23,729 nucleotides of DNA, from positions 1 to 23,729 of IMG/VR virus record IMGVR_UViG_3300044726_000001. One strand, 5' to 3'. Positions 7,909-13,872 of the stretch are shown one piece after another (positions within the stretch are counted from its first letter, which is position 1; the number at the start of each line of letters is the position of its first letter). Origin of the DNA: a virus. The notes beneath the pieces are model-generated. The model was not told the origin of the DNA and did not search any database. It saw only the letters and a list, made by a program, of their open reading frames with translations. The translations under genes and the position numbers were made by a program.

Positions 7909-8589
7909 ATGAGGCCAATTCAGTTCAATTATGGAGGCTTACCCGCTGCGGTAATCAACTCTGTCGCACTGGCTCAATCGTTTGTTGGTGGTGGGGAGAT
8001 GATCCTCAACGGCACTCTATCGACTGTCGTACCCAAGTTCGTGGCTCAGATACCTCCTGAGATCACTCAAGGCCGGGTGATTCTCCCTGCCGCTACGAGG
8101 CTGACCATCTCATCGGCTGGCAACAACAGCAGTGTCATCTTCACTATCATTGGGACTGACTTCAGTGGTTCCGAGATCAAGGAAGTGATCAATGGTGGGA
8201 ATGCGGTTCCTGTCACGACAAGGTTCTCGTACAAGACAGTGACTCGTATCACTGTGGATGGTGTGACCAATGGCTCTGTGACTGTAGGGAATGCTGCTAC
8301 GGGTGCTGTGATCGTACCATTGGATATCTATGTGCCGAATCAGGTGACCAACATCTCAGTGACACTGCTCTCCGGTGCTGTGACTTACTCAGTGGAGTAC
8401 ACCAACGAAGACCCGTTCGACCTGACCATCAACCATCAGTGGGTTCCACATCCTACCGCTGCTATGGTGGGTGCTACAGCCAGCCAGACAGCAGGGTTCA
8501 CGGCAACATTGATGAGGGCAGTGCGATTGAACATCACGGCAGGTACAGGCTTAGTCCGGACGACCATCGTCCAACAATCTACGCAATAG
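7909..8589 (+). CDS. Virion structural protein, paralogue B
   Basis: An AAGGAG overlapping the preceding stop (7897-7902) precedes ATG 7909. The 226-residue product is beta-rich and lightly charged. Its centre, FTIIGTDFSGSEIKEVIN followed by KTVTRITVDG and SVTVGNAATGAVIVPLDI, parallels the centre of the previous protein in order and spacing. The ends differ: this one begins MRPIQFNYGGLPAAVINS and finishes with a beta domain containing YSVEYTNEDPFDL. It is probably a partner of the preceding protein on the virion surface. Function unknown. Confidence 0.62.
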   Translation: MRPIQFNYGGLPAAVINSVALAQSFVGGGEMILNGTLSTVVPKFVAQIPPEITQGRVILPAATRLTISSAGNNSSVIFTIIGTDFSGSEIKEVINGGNAVPVTTRFSYKTVTRITVDGVTNGSVTVGNAATGAVIVPLDIYVPNQVTNISVTLLSGAVTYSVEYTNEDPFDLTINHQWVPHPTAAMVGATASQTAGFTATLMRAVRLNITAGTGLVRTTIVQQSTQ

Positions 8590-8599
8590 GGAGAAGATC

Positions 8600-10723
8600 A
8601 TGGAAGGCTACAAGAAGATGCCACGGTCGGGCATAGCACATATGCAAACAGAGGGAGTGTCGACGGCTCCCATCAAGAGGTCTGCTCCCAAGTCTGCGGC
8701 TAAGGCCAAGGGCTACAAGAAGGGCGGGGCAGTCAAGAAGGCTGGTGGTGGAATGATGAGTATGCTCCCCATTCCAAAATCCAGAGAAGCAGAGGAAATA
8801 GCGGAAGGTGAATCTCCAGCCAAGCCATCTGCTGCTGCTCGTCGGAAGGCAATGAAGCTCAAGCCTAAGGTCAAGCCTAAGCTCGATGTGATGATCGCTA
8901 TCGGCAAGGGTAAGAAGGAGGGTGGTAAGGTCAAGAAGTACGCTGATGGTGGTGCGATAGAGGACTTGGTTGCTCGTCGTCAGGCATCTCGTGGACAGGC
9001 TCCAGCTCCACAGGCTCCTGCTGCTCCGGCTCCACAAGCACCGACACAACCTCCACGTGCCATGTTCGGTGATGCAGCCAGACAGGTAGCCGATCAATTC
9101 CAGCAAGGTGGTGGCAATCCATCTAGGACAGCAGACTTATGGAGACAGCTACGAGGGGAAGGTGGTAATCAACTCCCACCACCTAAGTATCTTGGCAATG
9201 GTAATTATGAAGGTGGCGATACATCAAATCCTGATCTCGACTTTTGGGCTAATCGAGGAGGAGGAGGGGGTGGTGATGGTGGCATGGATGGTTGGGGTAG
9301 CTTCGAGCCGTGGCAAGGTGGCGCACTTCCTCCCGGCTATCATGGCCCCGGTGATGGAGTAAGTGGCCCTATCCGTGGTGGTCGTGGTCGTGGTCGCGGC
9401 AACCAACTAGGCAGACTGATAGGTGGAGTGGGTAAGCAACTTGGTACAGCAATACCTGAAGAACCTCTGACTCGGGAATCTGCTCTGGCTAAGGTCAGGA
9501 AGGGCATAACGGGCCAGAAGGATGGCGGTAAGGTTGACTGCAAGAAGGAAGGCGGAGTAGTAAAAAAAAAGTCTAGTGCCATGCCCGTGTCAAGAGTAGA
9601 GGACACTGGCTTCAAGTCCATGACCAAGATGAAGAGCAGCATGTCAGGTAAGAGTGCTGCTACTGGTCACGTCCAGAAGTTGGCTACTGGAGGCCGGGTA
9701 CAGCGTCTGGCTGAGGGTGGTCAGTATCAGTACGAGAAAGACCCTGCTGAGTCTGCTGATGCCTTCAACAAGAGGATGGCTACAGCAACGATGGCTACCG
9801 ATACCTACAAGATGCAGAATGATCCTGCTCAAGCAGCACAAGCCAAAGCATGGATGGATGAATTTCGTCGCGTAAACAATATGCCTGCTGGTAGCAAGTC
9901 TGATGCTGTTGGTGATATGCAATACTGGAAGAAGATTGTCGCCAATCAACAGGCCAAGCTGAATGATCCTAATCAGGGATACCGATTACCCGGTGATACC
10001 AATATCAGGCTACCTCATGCTATGGAGGCTGGCGGTACTGCCCCGTACATAACATTGGCACAGGCGCAGGAGATGGCTAAGACCAATCCTGAGATCGCTA
10101 ACCTCATCAAGACTCAGCTACCAGCGACCAATATGTTCGGCAAGGATCGTGGTGTAGGCCCTGCTTCTACCAACTTGGACTTGGCTAAGGATATCCGTCA
10201 GTACGCTGGTGGTGCTGGCCCATCCAAAGACCCGTGGACATTCGCTGATCAAGGACAGGGGGCAGATACTGGCTCGGCAGCGACACCATCCGGGCCAAGC
10301 ATGGAAGGGTTCCTGAAGCTGATCAATGATCGTCGGGCTACTAGGAACATGCCTCCACTGACCTCGTTGAGTCCTACACCTGATGCGTCTCAACCACCTC
10401 CAGCAACTACGCAGCCTCCACCTGCTACGACCCAGCCTCCTCCAGCGACTCAGACTCCTCCGGGAACTGGTCAGCCTCCTCCTAATGGTGGCTATGGTGG
10501 GTACGATTGGTACGGGCAGAACAATGGCTCGTTCGGTGGCTTCAGTGGTGGGCCTATTGGATTCTTGGATCGACCCAACAAGTACGTGCCTAATCAGGCT
10601 CGAGTGAGTGGTGGGCGACTGGTTCAGGGTGCTAATGGGCAATGGGTTCCTCAACAAGCTGCTACTGCCCAGACCGTCCCGGCTCAGAAGAAGGGTGGCA
10701 GAGTTAGATCGAGGGCCAGATAA
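8600..10723 (+). CDS. Large low-complexity protein with Lys-Gly-Gly motifs
   Basis: ATG follows GGGAG at 8588-8592. The 707 residues contain scattered copies of a K-x-G-G-x-V type motif: GYKKGGAVKK near the start, EGGKVKKYADGGAI, KDGGKVDCKKEGGVVKKK before residue 325, TGGRVQRLAEGG, and KKGGRVRSRAR at the very end. Between them are Pro/Ala/Gln-rich and Gly/Arg-rich linkers, including repeated QPPPATT (10391-10483) and a GRGRGRG stretch. Only residues about 370-590 look like an ordered helical part. No enzyme motif is visible. It lies between head and connector genes. An A9 run forms a possible frameshift site that would give a 325-residue product. Similar KKGG repeats are common in phage proteins of unknown role; nucleic acid or protein binding by basic repeats is a guess. 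Confidence 0.65.
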   Translation: MEGYKKMPRSGIAHMQTEGVSTAPIKRSAPKSAAKAKGYKKGGAVKKAGGGMMSMLPIPKSREAEEIAEGESPAKPSAAARRKAMKLKPKVKPKLDVMIAIGKGKKEGGKVKKYADGGAIEDLVARRQASRGQAPAPQAPAAPAPQAPTQPPRAMFGDAARQVADQFQQGGGNPSRTADLWRQLRGEGGNQLPPPKYLGNGNYEGGDTSNPDLDFWANRGGGGGGDGGMDGWGSFEPWQGGALPPGYHGPGDGVSGPIRGGRGRGRGNQLGRLIGGVGKQLGTAIPEEPLTRESALAKVRKGITGQKDGGKVDCKKEGGVVKKKSSAMPVSRVEDTGFKSMTKMKSSMSGKSAATGHVQKLATGGRVQRLAEGGQYQYEKDPAESADAFNKRMATATMATDTYKMQNDPAQAAQAKAWMDEFRRVNNMPAGSKSDAVGDMQYWKKIVANQQAKLNDPNQGYRLPGDTNIRLPHAMEAGGTAPYITLAQAQEMAKTNPEIANLIKTQLPATNMFGKDRGVGPASTNLDLAKDIRQYAGGAGPSKDPWTFADQGQGADTGSAATPSGPSMEGFLKLINDRRATRNMPPLTSLSPTPDASQPPPATTQPPPATTQPPPATQTPPGTGQPPPNGGYGGYDWYGQNNGSFGGFSGGPIGFLDRPNKYVPNQARVSGGRLVQGANGQWVPQQAATAQTVPAQKKGGRVRSRAR
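9562..9610 (+). promoter_or_regulatory. Candidate programmed -1 frameshift site (dnaX-like)
   Basis: Nine A's (9562-9570) plus G make the in-frame slippery heptamer A AAA AAG at 9565-9571. Upstream, AAGGAAGG and GGAG (9545-9557) resemble the stimulatory Shine-Dalgarno of dnaX. Downstream, after 6 bases, GCCA (9578-9581) and GTGTC (9587-9591) can pair with GACAC (9602-9606) and TGGC (9607-9610), forming a stem with a 5-base bulge. A -1 slip meets TAG at 9574-9576 after one codon, giving about 325 residues. A9 could also cause transcriptional slippage. Untested. Confidence 0.45.
10391..10483 (+). repeat. Pro-rich QPPPATT tandem repeat inside the KKGG protein
   Basis: Four to five successive units read QPPPATT, QPPPATT, QPPPAT, QTPPGTG, QPPP. 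The codons differ between units, so the peptide, not just the DNA, appears to be maintained. It is a probable flexible linker. Confidence 0.75.
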
Positions 10724-10881
10724 TGCCAGCCAAGAGTAAGGCTCAACTACGACTCATGGCAGCAGTGGCTACCAATCCGAAGCTGGCGAAGGCCAAGGGT
10801 ATTCCTCAGAAGGTGGGCAAGGAGTACCTCGCTGCCACTCCAACCACCAAGGGACTACCTACGAAGATCAAGAAGAGGTAA
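10723..10881 (+). CDS. Small basic protein with SKAQ-type start (52 residues)
   Basis: ATG overlaps the preceding TAA by one base (TAATG), and TAA at 10879-10881 ends a 52-codon frame. The product begins MPAKSKAQLRLMAAVATNP, continues LAKAKGIPQKVGKEYLAAT and ends in basic KIKKR. Proteins with this opening, SKAQ-R-M, and a later IP-VGKE-segment are widespread in phages and in some bacterial genomes, always without a known function. It is strongly basic (11 Lys) and would be soluble. Its place between the KKGG protein and the first connector suggests it is a virion or DNA-binding accessory, but this is inference. Confidence 0.72.
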   Translation: MPAKSKAQLRLMAAVATNPKLAKAKGIPQKVGKEYLAATPTTKGLPTKIKKR

Positions 10882-10883
10882 TC

Positions 10884-11939
10884 ATGCCATTCTCAGGAAC
10901 AGTCAGCCAGACAGTGATTGATGTCATGCAGCTCATCGAACACGCGGTCAGACGCTGCGGTAAGTTCGCGGAGGAGCTGACGGTCGAACAGATACAGTCT
11001 GCCCGTGAATCGCTCTACTTCCTGCTGTCGCACATGGGGAACCGTGGCATACAGTACTGGGCAATCCAGAAGACTGTTATCGGCACGATCTCGCACAAGT
11101 ACACCTACTACCTGCCTCTCGGCTCAATAGACGTGCTCAATGCCTTCTATCGCACGATGAACCGGAATACAGGCATAGCGATCATGTCCGATGGTGATGG
11201 TCAGCTTACTCTGGATGGTGATGTGAGTACCAAGTGCGTACAGGCCATAGCTGATGGGTTCATCGGGGTAAGCCTACCTGAGCCTGTCTACGTCACATCG
11301 GTCGGGATACTGGCAGGGGAATCGTCCCCTTTTACCATTGTCATCGAGTACTCCGAGGATGGTGTCACGTGGAACCTCCTGCAAGCTGTTCCCAAGACAA
11401 TGTGGGTGGACGGTCAATGGCTCTGGTATGACATCGATCCCGGCAAGAATGTCAAGTACTACCGGATACGCGAGACTGCTGGTGGCTTCCTGAATGTCCG
11501 TGAGCTGTTCATGGGGAGCAATCCATCCGAGATCACCCTCTCTCGACTTAACCGGGATGACTACACCAACCTCCCGAACAAGACATACCCGAGCCAGCAA
11601 CCTGTCCAGTACTGGATGGATCACACGATCAACGTACCCAACATTCAGGTGTGGCCCGTACCCAACAACTACTTCACTCAGATAGTGGTGTACTGCTCCC
11701 GGTACATCATGGACGTGGGTGATCTTCAGGGTGAGATCGAGATACCCCAGAGATGGTATGAAGCGATCATATTCTCACTGGCCCACAAGATGTCACTGGA
11801 GCTGCCGGGTATCGACTTGCAGAGAATCCAGTATCTTGAGGTACAGGCAGAGAAGCACAGGGGTGAAGCCGAGGATGCTGAGTACGACCGTAGTCCGATC
11901 CGGTGGCTACCTAACGTCAGATGCTACACGAAGATATAG
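10884..11939 (+). CDS. Head-tail adaptor-like protein with discoidin-like insert
   Basis: The 351-residue protein starts with a helical part typical of phage connector proteins (VIDVMQLIEHAVRRCGKF, then ESLYFLLSHMGNRGIQYW). Residues about 130-212 look like a discoidin (F5/8C) type beta sandwich: VTSVGILAGESSPFTIVIEY, DGVTWNLLQ, VKYYRIRETAGGFLNVRELF. The core resumes with LSRLNRDDYTNLPNKTYPSQ, INVPNIQVWPVPN and EIEIPQRWYEAIIFSLAHK. That R-DY---P-K/WPVP/IPQRW pattern recurs in podovirus connector or tail proteins. The insert may bind carbohydrate or another tail subunit. It contains palindrome copy 3. Adaptor assignment is by resemblance and order. Confidence 0.62.
   Translation: MPFSGTVSQTVIDVMQLIEHAVRRCGKFAEELTVEQIQSARESLYFLLSHMGNRGIQYWAIQKTVIGTISHKYTYYLPLGSIDVLNAFYRTMNRNTGIAIMSDGDGQLTLDGDVSTKCVQAIADGFIGVSLPEPVYVTSVGILAGESSPFTIVIEYSEDGVTWNLLQAVPKTMWVDGQWLWYDIDPGKNVKYYRIRETAGGFLNVRELFMGSNPSEITLSRLNRDDYTNLPNKTYPSQQPVQYWMDHTINVPNIQVWPVPNNYFTQIVVYCSRYIMDVGDLQGEIEIPQRWYEAIIFSLAHKMSLELPGIDLQRIQYLEVQAEKHRGEAEDAEYDRSPIRWLPNVRCYTKI
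11315..11330. repeat. Dispersed palindrome, copy 3 (inside the adaptor gene)
   Basis: AGGGGAATCGTCCCCT has 6-bp perfect arms around ATCG. It lies in the discoidin-like part, where it is read A-GGG-GAA-TCG-TCC-CCT (Gly-Glu-Ser-Ser-Pro). This copy is one base pair longer than the others. Confidence 0.7.
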
Positions 11940-12275
11940 ATGCCACTATTCCTAGACACTCGAGGCAAGACAATACTCTCTGTAGCGATCTGCGACAGGT
12001 GCGGTATGAAGCGACCCTATGTCGACCTCAGTGCTGACAGGAACAACCCCGGACTTCGCGTGTGCAACAAGAATTGCAATGATGAATTCGATCCGTGGAG
12101 GCTACCTGCACGTCCACCTGACAAGATCGCCATCCGGTACGCGAGACCTGACAACTACCCTGACATGCCTGAGCCACTGACACTGATAACCGAGGAAACC
12201 TCAGCCTTCCAGATATTCGTGGAGAATTCCTCGATCCCTGAGGCCAACGGTAACCTAGACGTACTGGAGCTATGA
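11940..12275 (+). CDS. Zinc-ribbon-like phage protein
   Basis: ATG is directly after the preceding TAG. The 111-residue product has four cysteines arranged C18-x2-C21 and C42-x3-C46, in CDRCGMKRP and RVCNKNC, followed by DEFDPWRLPARPPD. This looks like a small zinc-binding ribbon with a proline-rich extension. Such proteins with CDRCG and a DP-RLP tail are found among tail and connector genes of podoviruses, with no assigned role. The C-terminal half (about 70-111) is polar and less ordered-looking. Zinc binding and a structural role are inferred from the cysteines and the neighbours. Confidence 0.65.
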   Translation: MPLFLDTRGKTILSVAICDRCGMKRPYVDLSADRNNPGLRVCNKNCNDEFDPWRLPARPPDKIAIRYARPDNYPDMPEPLTLITEETSAFQIFVENSSIPEANGNLDVLEL

Positions 12276-12276
12276 G

Positions 12277-12816
12277 ATGCCATCCAAGAGAATAATCGAC
12301 CTGCCATTCGCTACCCTGCCACTAACCGGGACTGAGCTGACCCTTGTATTCCAAGATGGGACAACCAAGTCCGTGGCACTGGATGAGATCGCGCTGGCCC
12401 CACTACCTGACACTGGTGTCACGCCGGGTGAGTACGGTACGGGTGACATGATCCCTAGAATCAATGTGGATGAGAAGGGCAGAATCGTCAGCTTAGATGT
12501 AGTGCCAGTGTTACCAAGCACGGTAGGTGAAGTACCAGTGCTGAAGTTCGATGACTTTGTCATGTCTGAAAGCGACAGGATTGTGATCAATGACAAGCCC
12601 GGAACATGCATTGTTACGATGCTTGATTCTGCTCTTCATGTAGGCCGACAGGTGACATTCATCAATGGCGCACCACAGGCACTCAATTCATCTGAAGACA
12701 ATATCATCCAGCAGAACGGCTCTGGGCCAACCAATGCCATCCTTGCTAATCCTGTAGGCAGATGGGCTGACCTGATAAGCACTGGACTGTTCTGGCGGAT
12801 CATCAGGTCTGGATAA
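12277..12816 (+). CDS. Short tail-fibre-like protein
   Basis: The 179 residues have three parts. The N-terminus reads IIDLPFATLPLTGTELTLVF, a start common to phage fibre-like proteins. Residues about 45-75 contain LPDTGVTPGEYG and INVDEKGRIVSL, the classic tail-fibre linker repeat. Residues 88-179 form a beta module that is clearly related to the last 92 residues of the large fibre at 13873-17151, ending GLFWRII against GSVWRIM. It probably trimerises and sits on the tail, perhaps as a second receptor-binding protein or as an adaptor for the long fibre. No chaperone domain is present. Palindrome copy 4 follows the stop. Confidence 0.68.
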   Translation: MPSKRIIDLPFATLPLTGTELTLVFQDGTTKSVALDEIALAPLPDTGVTPGEYGTGDMIPRINVDEKGRIVSLDVVPVLPSTVGEVPVLKFDDFVMSESDRIVINDKPGTCIVTMLDSALHVGRQVTFINGAPQALNSSEDNIIQQNGSGPTNAILANPVGRWADLISTGLFWRIIRSG

Positions 12817-12818
12817 AA

Positions 12819-12832
12819 AGGGACGAGTCCCT
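12819..12832. repeat. Dispersed palindrome, copy 4 (intergenic)
   Basis: AGGGACGAGTCCCT sits in the 29-base gap between the fibre-like gene and the next small gene, directly upstream of that gene's GGAG ribosome site. It could occlude or regulate translation as a hairpin, or act as a protein-binding site. Confidence 0.82.
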
Positions 12833-12845
12833 AATGGAGATTATC

Positions 12846-13226
12846 ATGGCACAGGACAAGAAGTCGTTCTCTGAGTCGATCAACGAGAAGATACTGGACG
12901 TATATGACAGTGGCGAGGTGTTCAACTCACGCAACTTCAGGGACGTATGCAAGAAGTTCTGCCGTACCTATGGCGAGGTGAACCAGCTACTCGGGACGCT
13001 GAGATCGAAGGGAGTGCTCGAGGAATGCATGCTCCCTGACTCGCTGCACAGGCTGGTGCTGCACTACAGGCTGGTCAATCGGGACAAGCTGCTTGACATG
13101 ATATCTCCCAGAAAGCGCGATATGGTAGCCAGATTACGCGGAGATGGCATTGATAACATGGGATTGCAGGACATTCTTGATAGAATAACAAGGGCAAGGC
13201 TAGGACACCAGACACACGCCAGATAG
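12846..13226 (+). CDS. Small hypothetical protein with possible winged-helix fold
   Basis: ATG 12846 is chosen because GGAG at 12836-12839 precedes it with good spacing. The in-frame ATG at 12834 lacks a ribosome site, abuts the palindrome and would add only four residues. The 126-residue product begins MAQDKKSFSESINEKILDVY. Residues about 26-60 (NFRDVCKKFCRTYGEVNQLL, then LRSKGVLEE) resemble a winged-helix or helix-turn-helix segment. The rest is helical and basic (RKRDMVARLRGDG). It is unusual among structural genes and might be a regulator or a small virion protein. There is no recognised family. Confidence 0.55.
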   Translation: MAQDKKSFSESINEKILDVYDSGEVFNSRNFRDVCKKFCRTYGEVNQLLGTLRSKGVLEECMLPDSLHRLVLHYRLVNRDKLLDMISPRKRDMVARLRGDGIDNMGLQDILDRITRARLGHQTHAR

Positions 13227-13236
13227 GGGATTCACC

Positions 13237-13869
13237 ATGACCACAGCAGTAGTAATGACGTACAACAGTCTGGTACTGGACATAGAACACTATCTGGAGC
13301 GCACTGACGCTGATACTCTCTCCCAGATACCACGATTCATCAGCCTTGCCGAGCTGATCATAGCGGCTAACCTCAAGTTCCTCGGCAATCTGGTCGTAGC
13401 GACCGGAAATCTCACTCTAGCTGACCCAATCCTCGTGAAACCCGCTGGATGGCGCAAGACTGTCTCGATGAACATCACTGTGAACGACAAGAAGCAGCCA
13501 GTATTCCTAAGAAAGTACGAAGTATTAAGGACTTACGCTCCAGATGCAGATGAGGGACGTGTCCCTAAGTATTATGCCGATTATGACTACGATCATTGGC
13601 TCGTAGCACCCACTCCGGACGCTCCATACGAGTTCGAGGTCACTTTCTACGGGATTCCACCTCTATCCAGCGACAATCAGAGCAACTGGTTCACTCAGAA
13701 TGCTCCTCAGGCCCTGCTTTATGGCTCATTACTGCAATCTGCACCCTATCTGAAGAACGATGAGCGTGTAGTGCTATGGAAGAGTGAGTTCGAAGGCTTC
13801 CTGAACAGCCTGAAGACCGAGGAAACTGAGCGAATAGTCGATAGAAGCGCATATGTTAAGGGTACATAA
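13237..13869 (+). CDS. Tail adaptor protein, SU10 adaptor-like
   Basis: The 210-residue protein has the usual plan of short-tailed phage adaptors: an N-terminal helix YNSLVLDIEHYLERTDAD (9-26), the pattern IPRFISLAELIIAAN (31-45), a beta part with GWRKTVSMNITVN, DYDYDHWLVAPTPDAPYEF and VTFYGIPPLS, and a C-terminal helix FTQNAPQALLYGSLLQSA with YLKNDERVVLWKSEFEGF. I recognise this as the type of adaptor bound below the portal in SU10-like phages, which would link it to the nozzle. It lies with the other tail genes and ends 3 bases before the fibre gene. Palindrome copy 5 is inside it. Confidence 0.72.
   Translation: MTTAVVMTYNSLVLDIEHYLERTDADTLSQIPRFISLAELIIAANLKFLGNLVVATGNLTLADPILVKPAGWRKTVSMNITVNDKKQPVFLRKYEVLRTYAPDADEGRVPKYYADYDYDHWLVAPTPDAPYEFEVTFYGIPPLSSDNQSNWFTQNAPQALLYGSLLQSAPYLKNDERVVLWKSEFEGFLNSLKTEETERIVDRSAYVKGT
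13553..13566. repeat. Dispersed palindrome, copy 5 (inside the adaptor gene)
   Basis: AGGGACGTGTCCCT is read GAG-GGA-CGT-GTC-CCT (Glu-Gly-Arg-Val-Pro), so it begins at the second base of a codon. That differs from the phase of the copies at 11315, 17682 and 22225. Confidence 0.75.
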
Positions 13870-13872
13870 GAC

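Noticed and set aside
12834-12846. ATG 12834 as start of the small winged-helix-like gene
   Set aside because: It lies 2 bases after the palindrome and has no ribosome site. The GGAG at 12836-12839 fits the ATG at 12846.
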